Positions 41,272-52,367 of a stretch of DNA of 64,000 bases are shown piece after piece. The notes beneath the pieces are model-generated. The model searched no databases, was not told where the DNA came from, and worked only from the letters and a program-made list of their open reading frames with translations. Both the position numbers and the translations under genes were made by a program. The DNA comes from Cytophagales bacterium (lineage in GTDB: Bacteria; Bacteroidota; Bacteroidia; Cytophagales; 172606-1), in NCBI GenBank assembly GCA_030446715.1, contig JAUJMU010000001.1, positions 783,297 through 847,296 on the forward strand. Direction: 5' to 3'. Positions within the stretch are counted from its first letter, which is position 1. Every line of letters begins with the position of its first letter.

Positions 41272-43225
41272 TTATTCTACCCGAAACACGTGAACGGGCA
41301 GGTTACCGGGATTCAGCTCTACGTAATTCCATTCGTGGTGCCAGTTGTACCGGTTACCGCTCAAAAGATCATTTACTACGTATGCATTGCCCGGCAAAAT
41401 GCGCAGAAACTGAATCGGTACCTTGATCCAGCCGGCCTGTACGTGGTGCGGGTCCAGGTTGACGACCATCAGCATCCGGTTGGTACCGCTTTCGTCCACT
41501 TTGGCGTAGCACAGCAACTGCTGGTTATCGGTTTCGCCGAACTGGATATTCCAGGTAGTCTGCAGGGCCGGATTTTCCTTCCGGATCTGGTTGATGCGGG
41601 TAATTATCCGGCTGATTTTGGTTTCGCGGGTCCAGTCCCAGAGTTTGATTTCATATTTTTCGGAATCAAGGTACTCTTCCTTGCCCGGAGCAGTTGGCGT
41701 ATTGATACCAAACTCATACACCGGGCCGTAGAGGCCGTAATTGGAAGACAGCGTTGCCGCCATTACTACGCGGGTGACAAATGCAGGTTCGCCACCGTTT
41801 TGCAGTATTTCGGGCAGAATGTCGGGCGTATTGGGCCAGAAGTTGGGCCGGAAGTATTCCCGCTGTTCCGTCTTGGTGAGTTCGGTCAGGTACTGGATCA
41901 GTTCGTACTGGGTGTTGCGCCAGGTAAAGTAGGTATAGGACTGATTGAAACCGATTTTGGCCAGCCGCTCCATAATGCGCGGCCGCGTAAAGGCTTCGGA
42001 AAGAAAAATAATTTCCGGATGCTCCTCCCGTACCTCCCGGATCAGCCACTCCCAGAAGGCAAAGGGTTTGGTATGCGGATTGTCTACGCGGAATACCGTT
42101 ACGCCTTTTTCGATCCAGAAGTCAAAGATGCTCTTCAGTTCATGCCATAAGCTTTCCCAGTCTTCGGTTTCAAAATTGATGGGCAGCACGTCCTGGTATT
42201 TCTTGGGAGGGTTTTCGGCGTACTGCACCGTACCATCGGGGCGCCACTTGAACCATTGCGGGTGATTCTTTTACGTAAGGGTGGTCAGGGGCGCACTGAA
42301 GGGCAATGTCTATGGCAACTTCAATGCCCGTTTCGTTGGCTTTACGGACAAAGTCAATAAAATCTTCCATCGTGCCCAGGTCTGGATTGATGGCTTTGTG
42401 GCCGCCTTCCGAAGCACCAATGGCCCAGGGTGAACCAGGTTCACCGGGTTGTGAAGTAACAGAGTTGTTGCGTCCCTTGCGGAAACTGCGGCCAATCGGG
42501 TGAATGGGTGGCAGGTAAACAATATCAAAACCCATCCGGGCAATACGTGGCAAAATACGTTCGGAGTCTTTGAAGGTACCGTGAATACCGGGCTCCTGCG
42601 CTGTAGAACGTGGAAAAAATTCGTACCAGCTGCTGAAAAGTGCTTTTTTGCGTTCCACTTCCACTACCAGCACTTTGTGGTACTGAGTAGCCGAGCTATG
42701 GTCAGCGTACTGGTTCATCAGATTGGTTACGTCGGTGCTGAGGGCAAGGCTTACCAGCGGTGATGCCTCCTGGGGATCTTTCAGCTGACCAGCCCAGTGT
42801 TGCAACTGATTGCGGTTCTGGTCGCCGGCGCGGTCGGCGGCTTCCCGGAGCAACTGGGCACCGATCATCAGTTCTACCCGTATATCCTGCCCGGCGTCGA
42901 ACTTTTTCCGGAGACCCTTCTGCCAGGTAGTAAAATGATCTACCCAGCCCAGCACGGTATATTCATATTTGCCGGTAGCTTCCGGCGTGAACCAGGCTTC
43001 CCAGTGATCATTGCCGAGAGAAGTCATCGGCAGTTGTTCCCACTTTTCTGCATGGAGAGGCCGGTACAGCAGCATCGCCTTTACTTCATCATGTCCGTCG
43101 CTGAAAACGTCGGCGCTTATGGTCAGCTTTTCGCCGATGGCTCTTTTCACCGGAAAACGTCCGCTGCCGATCTGGGGACTGATGTGCTCAATAACAACTC
43201 TTTTTTTGCCTTCCAATTCTCTCAT
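41272..43225 (-). pseudogene. glgE (maltosyltransferase), single-base frameshift
   Basis: GlgE elongates alpha-1,4-glucan from maltose 1-phosphate. The N-terminal half (MRELEGKKRVVIEHI... to ALQCAPDHPYVKE) and the C-terminal half ([18 protein letters not shown]... to HVFRVE) are both well preserved, with the nucleophile Asp in VFRVDNPHTKPFAFWEW and the acid/base Glu in FLSEAFTRPRIME. One extra A on the plus strand at 42265 changes GAA-CAC to GAA-T-CAC; removing it restores [26 protein letters not shown]. Reading stops at 42170 otherwise. The full protein would be about 650 residues. A recent mutation or read error is likely. No treS or other glg gene is near. Confidence 0.88.
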
Positions 43226-43378
43226 GTGGGATATTTACGGTTGGTGGTAGTCAGATTTCTGAGGCCGGTCTGAAAAAGCAGAATCGGGGTGGCTAAAATA
43301 GGTACATAAATCGGCATCGTCAACCCGGTGCGGCCTTTTTCGGCTCAAGTAGTTTTACTTCAACTATAAATGGAAGGT

Positions 43379-43672
43379 TCACCCTTTGCGGCCTTTATTC
43401 GTGATCCGCTCGGTTTTTTTGGTGCGAATCCATTGAATGTACTTCCGCAGCCGGTCGGCCCTGCGCAGGCGTTCCACCGAGTAAAACTCTTTCTGTAGTT
43501 CCTTATTGGTGAAAAGAGAATGCAGCGTGACGTGGCAGAGCTGGCATAGCGGGACCCTTTCACCGTACCGGCCGCCTTCCTGCTTTGGAATCAGGTGATG
43601 AAGGGTTACATAACTTACCTGGCGCTCACAAAGGGCACATTGGTATTGGCTTTCTGGTGCTGGCTGGTACAT
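43379..43672 (-). CDS. Small HNH endonuclease-like protein
   Basis: A 97-residue HNH/zinc-binding nuclease domain: CALCERQ, then TLHHLIPKQEGGRYGERVPLCQLCHVTLHSLFTNKELQ, with four zinc-binding Cys (CxxC and CxxC) and the HH...H catalytic set, followed by a basic tail. Such small HNH proteins occur singly in Bacteroidota; the role is unknown and no restriction or mobile partner is present. It follows glgE on the same strand direction only upstream in order (153 nt apart). Confidence 0.85.
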   Translation of the reverse strand: MYQPAPESQYQCALCERQVSYVTLHHLIPKQEGGRYGERVPLCQLCHVTLHSLFTNKELQKEFYSVERLRRADRLRKYIQWIRTKKTERITNKGRKG

Positions 43673-44033
43673 ATCCGGTCACGCAGTTTTTACTAGTCAG
43701 AAAGGAAGAAAAAGATAATTACCTAAACGTAAATAATTCTTTGAACGGGAAATACTGCGTTTTGGTAGCGGGATGGATAGGGAGCGGAACAGGTGGCTTC
43801 AGGCAGAAAAAGCCAGATAGAAGAATAATCACGGAAAAGTATAAACCTCTTTATATGCTTCAGCGCTGGCTGCTCAGGCCGAAAAAAAATCTCCAAATTC
43901 ACGGGATAACTTTGTATTGGAAGGCAAGATTAGCTTACTTCGTGGAACTGATGCGTGCTTTGGTCGAAAAGACCGGACATGTACTCAATCCAATTTGTAG
44001 TTTAGCCCTTGGTAAAGAATTATCAGCAACAGG
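43673..44033. other. AT-rich gap with a possible promoter
   Basis: The open frame across this gap (43585-44037) begins antisense to the HNH gene and has no family features, so I do not call it. TAACTTTG at 43907-43914 fits the -7 box consensus and could serve the 105-residue gene that follows, but its upstream box is poor. Confidence 0.35.
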
Positions 44034-44351
44034 ATGAGAAGAACAATCAGCAACAAATTAGCAGTCGCCTATGTAAATGAACAGGCAACCATCGCCGTGC
44101 AGCAGGAATGGTTGGCTTCCGGATGTGGCGTCCCGGCAGTGAGTCTGAGCAAGGGAGAATTTTACGTGAAGTCTCTGGCCAGTCTTTCAGTCTGCAGTCA
44201 ATTGCTGCTTAACAATGCCCAATTGAAGGAAATGAATTACAATAAAATAAAAATGCTGCATTCACGGATCGGCGAAGTGGCTCTGCGGATTCAAAACTTT
44301 AAAACTTTTCTGAAACTGGCCGCAAATAGGCCCGGCAACGAACAGCCATAA
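44034..44351 (+). CDS. Hypothetical protein
   Basis: A 105-residue, basic, helix-rich protein with no signal peptide (MRRTISNKLAVAYVNEQ...KEMNYNKIKMLHSRIGEVALRIQNFKTFLKL). I do not recognise it. The terminator placed correctly at its 3' end and the leucine-rich helical pattern favour a real gene, but the composition is not strongly coding. It converges on pgk. Confidence 0.45.
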   Translation: MRRTISNKLAVAYVNEQATIAVQQEWLASGCGVPAVSLSKGEFYVKSLASLSVCSQLLLNNAQLKEMNYNKIKMLHSRIGEVALRIQNFKTFLKLAANRPGNEQP

Positions 44352-44368
44352 GCTGGGCTGACTTCAGT

Positions 44369-44404
44369 AAAAAGCCGGCGTGTAGTTATACACACCGGCT
44401 TTTT
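44369..44404. terminator. Bidirectional terminator before pgk
   Basis: A 16-bp stem with one mismatch (44369-44384 with 44389-44404), starting in AAAAA and ending in TTTTT, between the converging hypothetical and pgk genes. Confidence 0.88.
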
Positions 44405-44409
44405 ACTTT

Positions 44410-45597
44410 TTATGCCTCCAGCGCCTTTACGCCCGGCAGCTCTTTGCCTTCCATATATTCCAGCAAGGCTCCGCCACCGGTAGATACGTAAGAAACCCTT
44501 TCACCGAATCCGAGGTTATTGATTGCTGCCGCTGAATCGCCGCCGCCGATCAGGGAGAAGCCTCCTTTTTCGGTAGCTTTCACCACCGCCTCAGCAACCC
44601 GTATGGTGCCGCGGGCAAAGTTGGGTAACTCAAATACGCCCATCGGGCCATTCCAGAGAATGGTGCGGGAGTCTTCAATAATTTTGGAAAAGTCAGCCCG
44701 GGATTTAGGCCCGATGTCGAGTCCCATCCAGCCATCCGGAATGTTGTGGTTGTCTGCTTCCTTCTGGCTGGCGTCATTCTTGAAAGCATCCGCAATGATT
44801 GAATCCGCCGGCAGCACCAGATTCACGCCTTTCGCTCTTGCCTGCTCAATCAGTTGCCGGGCAAGGTCTACTTTATCGGCTTCGAGCAGCGAGTTGCCGA
44901 TGTTGCCTCCCATGGCTTTGATGAAAGTGTACGTCATGCCGCCGCCGATGAGCAGATTGTCCACGCGGTCGAGCAGTTTTTCGATGATGAGGATCTTGTC
45001 TGATATTTTAGCCCCGCCCATGATTGCCGTAAAAGGCCGTTCCGCGTTTTCGAGCACTTTGCGGGCATTGTCCAGTTCCGCCTGCATCACGTAGCCGCAC
45101 ACTTTATCCGCAAAGAACTGCGCAATTACCGCCGTAGAAGCGTGGGCGCGGTGAGCAGTACCAAAGGCGTCGTTCACGTATACATCTCCCAGGGCGGCCA
45201 GCTTTTCGGCAAAGGCGGCGTCTCCTTTTTCTTCCTCCTTGTAAAAACGCAGGTTTTCCAGAAGCAGTATTTCACCGGGTTTCAGGGCAGCCGCTTTCTT
45301 GCGGGCTTCATCACCGATGCAGTCATCGGCAAACCTGACCTGAGTCTGGAAAATATCGTCAAGGTACTTGACCAGATGCTTGAGGGAAAACTCTTCCGAA
45401 GGACCACTTTTCGGCCGGCCTAGATGCGACATCAGAATGACTGCCCCACCTTCCTTACGGATTTTGTTGATGGTCGGTATTGTAGCTTGGATGCGGGTAT
45501 CGTCCGTTACAAGAAAGTTGTTATCGAGCGGGACATTGTAATCTACCCGGACGAGGGCTTTTTTACCCGAAAAGTTGAACTGGTCGATTGTTTTCAT
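44410..45597 (-). CDS. pgk: Phosphoglycerate kinase
   Basis: A 395-residue glycolytic kinase converting 1,3-bisphosphoglycerate and ADP to 3-phosphoglycerate and ATP. Signatures: [96 protein letters not shown] and [16 protein letters not shown]. Complete length. Just upstream lies the Sua5 gene on the same strand, 100 nt away. Confidence 0.97.
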   Translation of the reverse strand: MKTIDQFNFSGKKALVRVDYNVPLDNNFLVTDDTRIQATIPTINKIRKEGGAVILMSHLGRPKSGPSEEFSLKHLVKYLDDIFQTQVRFADDCIGDEARKKAAALKPGEILLLENLRFYKEEEKGDAAFAEKLAALGDVYVNDAFGTAHRAHASTAVIAQFFADKVCGYVMQAELDNARKVLENAERPFTAIMGGAKISDKILIIEKLLDRVDNLLIGGGMTYTFIKAMGGNIGNSLLEADKVDLARQLIEQARAKGVNLVLPADSIIADAFKNDASQKEADNHNIPDGWMGLDIGPKSRADFSKIIEDSRTILWNGPMGVFELPNFARGTIRVAEAVVKATEKGGFSLIGGGDSAAAINNLGFGERVSYVSTGGGALLEYMEGKELPGVKALEA

Positions 45598-45697
45598 ATG
45601 ATCGTTGAAAAGGGTTTCCAGAAGTCAGACAGTCTTTTGTACTGCGGTTGCAAAATAAGGTTTCCAGTAACTCAGGACAAATGGGAATTGCAGTTGG

Positions 45698-46654
45698 TCA
45701 GTTGGCGGCTGCCCGGCGGATACGGTCATTTACGGCACGGCCAAGTTCTTTTTCCAGCAGTAGTTCGGCATAGATCACGTCCACGGACAAGCTATCCAGG
45801 TAACGCAGGCCGGCAAACAGCCGCTGAGCTGCTTCCGTAACGCTTCCGCTACCGGATAAAATAAACTGATTCTGCGCCGGAACGGAGTGATGCGGATGCT
45901 GAAAGGCAAGAATGCCAATCCGTTCGGGAGCGTGCCGGGACAACAGTTCCGGCAGGCCCTCTGTTTGCAGCGGTTTTCGGGGCGCATAATGGCTTTTGAG
46001 CATACCGGGGGCCCTGGGGTTTGATGAAGAATGAGCTATTATCTTCACCCTGCCCATGATTTTTTCAATCTCTTCTACCGGTATACCTCCCAGCCGGTAA
46101 ATGACGGCTTCGCCATCCCCAAAACCGACAATGGTACTTTCAATGCCTATTGTACAGGGACCGCCATCCAGAATATAGGGGATTTTATCACCCAGCTGAG
46201 CCTGCACATGGGCTGCCTGAGTAGGACTGATGTACCCAAAGGGATTGGCGCTGGGAGCAGCCAGAGGAAAGTCAAGTTCGCCCAGCAATTGCCGGGTCAG
46301 AGGATGCGCCGGAATGCGCACGGCTAAGGTATCCAGCCCGGCAGTGACAAGATCAGGGATTACGTCCGTTTTTGGCAGCAGCAGGGTAAGCGGACCTGGC
46401 CAGAAATGCGCTGCCAGTTTCAGGCCGGCAGCAGGAATTTCCTGCACAAAATGACTGATCTTTTCAATACTGCTGCTGTGTACGATCAAAGGGTCGAAGG
46501 TTGGCCGGTTTTTGGTTTCAAAGATCCGGGTCACCGCCTGCAGATTCAACGCATTGCCGGCCAGTCCGTACACCGTCTCCGTGGGGATACCCACTACCTG
46601 GCCGGCCTCCAGCCACTTTTTTGCTTCCGCTATGTTTGTTCCGATTACAGACAT
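45698..46654 (-). CDS. Threonylcarbamoyl-AMP synthase (Sua5/YwlC type)
   Basis: A 318-residue protein of the long Sua5 form: an N-terminal YrdC-like domain (VVGIPTETVYGLAGNALN, IFETKNRPTFDPLIVH, FWPGPLTLLLPK, RIPAHPLTRQLLGELDFPLAAPSANPFGYISPTQAAHV) and a C-terminal Sua5 domain (APGMLKSHYAPRKPLQ and on). It makes the TC-AMP intermediate for the t6A base of tRNA. Starts directly after the atpC terminator, so it has its own promoter or read-through. Confidence 0.94.
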   Translation of the reverse strand: MSVIGTNIAEAKKWLEAGQVVGIPTETVYGLAGNALNLQAVTRIFETKNRPTFDPLIVHSSSIEKISHFVQEIPAAGLKLAAHFWPGPLTLLLPKTDVIPDLVTAGLDTLAVRIPAHPLTRQLLGELDFPLAAPSANPFGYISPTQAAHVQAQLGDKIPYILDGGPCTIGIESTIVGFGDGEAVIYRLGGIPVEEIEKIMGRVKIIAHSSSNPRAPGMLKSHYAPRKPLQTEGLPELLSRHAPERIGILAFQHPHHSVPAQNQFILSGSGSVTEAAQRLFAGLRYLDSLSVDVIYAELLLEKELGRAVNDRIRRAAAN

Positions 46655-46682
46655 AATCCTTTTTACGTAAGGGGGTGGTAAA

Positions 46683-46722
46683 CAGCAGAAAAGCCATCCG
46701 ATTAAGAATGGCTTTTCTGCTG
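46683..46722 (-). terminator. Terminator of the atpDC operon
   Basis: A perfect 15-bp stem (46683-46697 with 46708-46722) that starts 15 nt past the atpC stop. Confidence 0.85.
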
Positions 46723-46736
46723 GATAATTTGCCGGG

Positions 46737-46982
46737 TCAACCGATTATTGCTTCGGCCAGCACAATGATCTGGTTATTCAAAACTTCTACCACTCCTCCA
46801 TCTACCATCATTGACTGCTCACCCTGAGCCGTCCGGAGACTGATCTTGCCTTTGTCCAGAGTACTGATCAGCGGAGCATGATTGTTCAGCACTTGAAAAG
46901 AGCCTTTGGAGCCAGGGAATGTAGCGACTACTACTTCTCCGGAAAACACCTTTTTATCAGGAGTGATAATTTCTAAATACAT
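46737..46982 (-). CDS. atpC: ATP synthase F1 epsilon subunit
   Basis: An 81-residue epsilon subunit containing only the N-terminal beta-sandwich (MYLEIITPDKKVFSGEVVVATFPGSKGSFQVLNNHAPLISTLDKGKISLRT...). It lacks the C-terminal helical hairpin that inhibits the enzyme in E. coli, as is common in Bacteroidota. It lies 75 nt after atpD; other ATP synthase genes are not in this window, as expected for the split operon in this group. Confidence 0.95.
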   Translation of the reverse strand: MYLEIITPDKKVFSGEVVVATFPGSKGSFQVLNNHAPLISTLDKGKISLRTAQGEQSMMVDGGVVEVLNNQIIVLAEAIIG

Positions 46983-47057
46983 TTCTGCGCGAAAAAATTG
47001 GTGAATGAATGGGCGTAAAAGTAACTTTTCCTGCCTTTACGCCCATCAGCTTGAAAT

Positions 47058-48623
<1,566 letters not shown>

Positions 48624-48664
48624 TTATAAGAAGATTTAGATTCGTCAATACCTGATTTGCGGTG

Positions 48665-48696
48665 CAAAACTAAACTATTATCTGAGGATTACCAAG
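48665..48696 (-). promoter_or_regulatory. atpD promoter
   Basis: On the minus strand, CTTG (48693-48696), 20 nt, then TAGTTTTG (48665-48672), a match to TTTG-N19/20-TAnnTTTG with one change in the first box. Confidence 0.75.
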
Positions 48697-48804
48697 TTCT
48701 GAATTTTGGTGGAAGCGACTGCTGAAGCCCAGCGTCTGACGGAACCATCAGACATTTTTTCAACCAGGTAAACTCTTCTGGCAGTGGGAGAAGGCCTAAA
48801 ACAG

Positions 48805-48830
48805 AAAAACCACCGGTGCGGACCAGTGGC
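48805..48830 (-). terminator. Terminator of the LysM transglycosylase gene
   Basis: Stem of eight bp with one G-T pair (48810-48817 with 48822-48829), followed on the minus strand by TTTTTCTG; 44 nt past the stop of the gene at 48874. Confidence 0.7.
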
Positions 48831-48834
48831 TCTT

Positions 48835-48864
48835 ATGATATGCAGACTGATGATATGCAGACTG
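48835..48864 (-). repeat. 15-bp tandem duplication after the transglycosylase gene
   Basis: ATGATATGCAGACTG is perfectly duplicated (48835-48849, 48850-48864), 9 nt past the stop codon of the transglycosylase gene. It looks like a recent slip. Confidence 0.9.
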
Positions 48865-48873
48865 AACTGCCGT

Positions 48874-50403
48874 TTAACCCAGGATCAGCTTCTGGCCGGG
48901 CTTCAGAGAATTGCTCCTGAGATTATTCATTCTTTTGATTTTATCTACTGGTATTCCACCGTGAACTTTGGATATGCTCCACAGGGTATCGCCGGGCTGT
49001 ACAAGGTATACCCTTCTTTTCACGGGAGCTTTCTGTACCGAAGCAGTTGTCGTTTTCTTCACGGCAGCGGAAGCCGCTGCAACCGGCTTGTCAGTCTTGC
49101 TAGTGGTTGTGTGTTGGGTAGCTTGCTCCTGTACCCAGATAGCCAGTCTTTGACCGGCTTTAATAGTGCTTCCTCTGAGTTTGTTCCACTTGCGGATGTC
49201 AGCTACGGCTACATTGTAGTATTCGGCAATCTTGCCCAACGCATCACCTTTCTTCACTTTGTGGGTGATTTTGGCAGGACCATCGGAGGAAGTTGCCCGG
49301 TACTGCTGACTCTTTTCTTCGCCATTTCCCGCAACCTGAGCTGCCAGCATTTCCGTTTCCTGATGGGAAAAATGACGGGAGGCTGAGTCCAGAATGGCTT
49401 CGCGGTTTGCAGCCAGAGTGATTAAAGCATCTTTAGGTATCCGCAGGGCGTAGTTTTTCAGATGGGCAGGCACCTCGTTGCGCTTCAGTTGCGGGTTGAG
49501 CAACTTGAAATCTTCCAGTGGTACTTCCAGCTGTTTGGCAAACAATTCCAGATCCAGGCGCTGATTTACGTGAATGGTATCGTAGGCAATATATCTTTCC
49601 AGAGAATCCGGACGGATGTTGTATTCCTTGTGGTGGTTCATCACGTAGGTGACGGCAACGAACATGGGCACGTAAGAACGTGTTTCGCGTGGCAGGTATG
49701 GATAAATATCCCAGAAGGCAGTTTTGTTGCCGGATCTCCGGATGGCCCGGCGCACGTTGCCCGGGCCGCAGTTGTAAGCAGACAGGGCAAGTTCCCAGTC
49801 GCCGAAAGTATTGTAAAGCGTCTGCAGATACCGGCACCCTGCCTCGGTAGCTTTTACGGGGTCCATCCGCTCATCAATGTAACTGTCTTGACGCAGTCCG
49901 TGCTCACGGCCGGTAGATGATATGAACTGCCAGAGCCCTGCTGCTCTTGCCGGGGAAACTGCCCGGGGATTGAGGCCAGATTCAACAATGGACAGGTACT
50001 TCAGTTCGTCCGGGAGGTTGTTCTTCTTCAGTGTTTCTTCAAACAAGGGGAAGTAAACGTGTTTCCGGGAGAGCATAGTCCGGGTATAGCTGCGCTTCCG
50101 GATGGTGAAGTAATTGATAAAAGCCTGTATTGTATTGTTGTAGCTGAGCGGAATCTCATTCTGGAGGCAGGCAAGCTGATCAGCAATCAGTTCTGGGGGA
50201 TATTTGAAAATAGTATCTTCGACAGAGGCCGAGGGATACCCCTCTATATCAAAGGGGATAGAATCACCGGGAGCCGGTAAAACCGGATTGGGAGCAATAC
50301 CTTCCTGAGCAATTGCCGATTGAAAAGAAAAGAAAGAAATACAAGCCAGAGCAAGAAAAAAAAGCTTTTTGCGGCAGGGCTGAACGACCATATCCGGTGT
50401 CAT
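48874..50403 (-). CDS. Membrane-bound lytic transglycosylase with LysM domains (MltD-like)
   Basis: A 509-residue exported protein: signal peptide (about 8-32), a transglycosylase SLT domain (about 100-270) with the catalytic Glu in SIVESGLNPRAVSPARAAGLWQFISSTGREHGL, and two LysM domains near the C-terminus (HKVKKGDALGKIAEYYNVAVADIRKWNKLRGSTIKAGQRLAIW and YLVQPGDTLWSISKVHGGIPVDKIKRMNNLRSNSLKPGQKLILG). It cleaves glycan strands of peptidoglycan. Follows gatA by about 210 nt on the same strand; a short AT-rich gap (50404-50614) shows no other gene. Confidence 0.94.
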   Translation of the reverse strand: MTPDMVVQPCRKKLFFLALACISFFSFQSAIAQEGIAPNPVLPAPGDSIPFDIEGYPSASVEDTIFKYPPELIADQLACLQNEIPLSYNNTIQAFINYFTIRKRSYTRTMLSRKHVYFPLFEETLKKNNLPDELKYLSIVESGLNPRAVSPARAAGLWQFISSTGREHGLRQDSYIDERMDPVKATEAGCRYLQTLYNTFGDWELALSAYNCGPGNVRRAIRRSGNKTAFWDIYPYLPRETRSYVPMFVAVTYVMNHHKEYNIRPDSLERYIAYDTIHVNQRLDLELFAKQLEVPLEDFKLLNPQLKRNEVPAHLKNYALRIPKDALITLAANREAILDSASRHFSHQETEMLAAQVAGNGEEKSQQYRATSSDGPAKITHKVKKGDALGKIAEYYNVAVADIRKWNKLRGSTIKAGQRLAIWVQEQATQHTTTSKTDKPVAAASAAVKKTTTASVQKAPVKRRVYLVQPGDTLWSISKVHGGIPVDKIKRMNNLRSNSLKPGQKLILG

Positions 50404-50614
50404 TTAAGGTGATTTGAGTGTGCAAACAAGTAGCTCCCCGAACCTAAAAGTACAAACTATATTATTTTACGACAACGGGCATGTACAGAATAAGCCTGTT
50501 TGTATAAGAACCTGCCCGTTGCTTCAGGTAAGAGAACCCGCCTATAAAACCACAGGACTCATGAAATATTGTATATATATTCCGGAGTCTTCGGGGCTGT
50601 AACCCTCCGGCCTC

Positions 50615-52039
50615 CTACTGGTGCTGCATCAGATAGTGCGCAAAAGCCAGCAGTCTTGCTTCTTCAAAGCGGTTGGCCATGATCTGCAGCCCAATAGGTA
50701 AGCCATTCTGGTCTTTGCCTGCAGGGATGGAAATGGCAGGAATGCCCGCTACATTTGCTTGTACGGAATAGATATCGGCGAGATACATTTTCAGGGGATC
50801 TTCTGTATGCTCACCCAGCCGGAAGGCGGTGGTGGGGGCGGTAGGCAGGATCAGGAAGTCATACTGAGCAAAGATATTATCCGTTTTCTCCTTGATCAAC
50901 CGCCTTACTTTCTGTGCTTTGGTATAATAGGCATCGTAGTAGTCGGCACTGAGCACAAAGGTTCCCAGCATGATCCGGCGCTTTACCTCTTCACCAAATG
51001 CATAGGAGCGGGTGCTTTTGTACATGCTCTCCAGAGAACCCGCCGGAGTACTGCGGTACCCGTACCTGACGCCATCATAGCGGGCAAGGTTGGAGCTTGC
51101 CTCTGCAGTCGTAAGGATGTAGTAAGCAGGCAGAATAAAGTCCAGCAACGGAAAGACTACGGCATCCACCCGATGCCCGTCTTCTTTAAGTGAGGAAATG
51201 TTGCGGAGTATAGTCTGCCGGATTTCTTCACTCAGTCCGGCACTTTGAATGGTTTCGGGTATGTAAGCAATCCGCGGTTTTTCATCCAGCCGGAGCTGTC
51301 TTGAATAAGCAGGCACCGGCGACTGCGAAACCGTACTATCATAGTCATCTTTACCGGCAATAACCTCCAGCAGCAGAGCAGCATCAGGGACTGAGCGGGC
51401 GATGATGCCAATTGTATCAAATGAGGAGGCGTAGGCAATCAGGCCCCACCGGGAAACGCGTGAGTAAGTGGGCTTAAGCCCGACAAGGCCGCAAAAAGCT
51501 GCAGGTTGCCTTACAGAGCCTCCTGTGTCGGAGCCCAGAGAAGCAAGGCACATGCCAGTTTGAACGGCTACGGCGGACCCCCCCGAAGAACCACCCGGTA
51601 CCCGGGAGGGATCTGCTCCGTTCCGCACCGGACCAAAAGCAGAATTTTCGTTAGAAGAGCCCATGCCGAACTCATCGCAATTCTGCCGCCCAATGACAAT
51701 GGCATCTTCGGCAAGAAGACGTTCTACGGCAGTAGCGTTGAATTGTGCCCTGAAGCCTTCCAGTATCCGGCTGCCCGCCTGCAGGCCATGATCCTGATGG
51801 CTGATCACATCCTTAAGGCCAACGACCATACCCGCAAGCCTGCCCTGGGTTCCACCGGCAATTTTCCGGTCAATTTCTTGGGCACGCTGCAAAGCTTCGG
51901 CCTCATAGACCTCAAGAAAAACATTGAGATGAGAGTTGGCTTTTATAGCAGAAAGGTAATACATCACCAATTGCTTGCATGATACATTACCTTTCTTGAT
52001 TTGAGCAGTTATTTCCTGAAAGGAAGAATATTTTTCCAA
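50615..52039 (-). CDS. gatA: Asp-tRNA(Asn)/Glu-tRNA(Gln) amidotransferase subunit A
   Basis: A 474-residue amidase-signature enzyme. The Ser-cisSer-Lys catalytic triad is seen in GLKDVISHQDH (Lys), and RVPGGSSGGSAVAVQTGMCLASLGSDTGGSVRQPAAFCGLVGLKPTYSRVSRWG (two Ser and cis-Ser). As part of GatCAB it supplies ammonia to amidate misacylated tRNA. The start is TTG at 52039, 3 nt after tatA. gatB and gatC are not in the window. Confidence 0.95.
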   Translation of the reverse strand: MEKYSSFQEITAQIKKGNVSCKQLVMYYLSAIKANSHLNVFLEVYEAEALQRAQEIDRKIAGGTQGRLAGMVVGLKDVISHQDHGLQAGSRILEGFRAQFNATAVERLLAEDAIVIGRQNCDEFGMGSSNENSAFGPVRNGADPSRVPGGSSGGSAVAVQTGMCLASLGSDTGGSVRQPAAFCGLVGLKPTYSRVSRWGLIAYASSFDTIGIIARSVPDAALLLEVIAGKDDYDSTVSQSPVPAYSRQLRLDEKPRIAYIPETIQSAGLSEEIRQTILRNISSLKEDGHRVDAVVFPLLDFILPAYYILTTAEASSNLARYDGVRYGYRSTPAGSLESMYKSTRSYAFGEEVKRRIMLGTFVLSADYYDAYYTKAQKVRRLIKEKTDNIFAQYDFLILPTAPTTAFRLGEHTEDPLKMYLADIYSVQANVAGIPAISIPAGKDQNGLPIGLQIMANRFEEARLLAFAHYLMQHQ

Positions 52040-52042
52040 AGA

Positions 52043-52270
52043 CTACCGGGTGATTTTACGATGATCGTCGTTCACGCCGTTGGCGCTTTCTTCAATTTCG
52101 TCTTTTATTTCGCGGGTAGCATCCTTAAACTCACGTATGCCGCGACCAAGGCCACGTGCCAGTTCAGGGATCTTTTTAGCGCCGAAGAAAATCAGGACAA
52201 ACAGAACGATGAGGAAGATTTCCGGTCCGCCTAAGTTCCCCAGAAAGGCAAAAATGGATGCAATGTTCAT
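52043..52270 (-). CDS. tatA: Twin-arginine translocase TatA subunit
   Basis: A 75-residue TatA/E: an N-terminal membrane helix (about 14-34, EIFLIVLFVLIFFG), the FGAKKIPELARGLGRGIREFKDA hinge and amphipathic helix, and an acidic tail. It forms the Tat pore that exports folded proteins such as the Hyi-like protein at 6050-6934. Coupled to gatA (3-nt gap). A TATCTTTG box at 52294-52301 on the minus strand fits the -7 consensus. Confidence 0.95.
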   Translation of the reverse strand: MNIASIFAFLGNLGGPEIFLIVLFVLIFFGAKKIPELARGLGRGIREFKDATREIKDEIEESANGVNDDHRKITR

Positions 52271-52367
52271 GACGGTTTATTTAGTATAGAAGACAAAGAT
52301 AACAAGGAAAACTCTTAAGATGCAGAGGTAATAACCAATATACGAAAAACTTTGGCCTTCCGGTTTT

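Noticed and set aside
43585-44037. 150-residue plus-strand frame before the 105-residue gene
   Set aside because: Begins antisense to the HNH gene and has no protein-like features.
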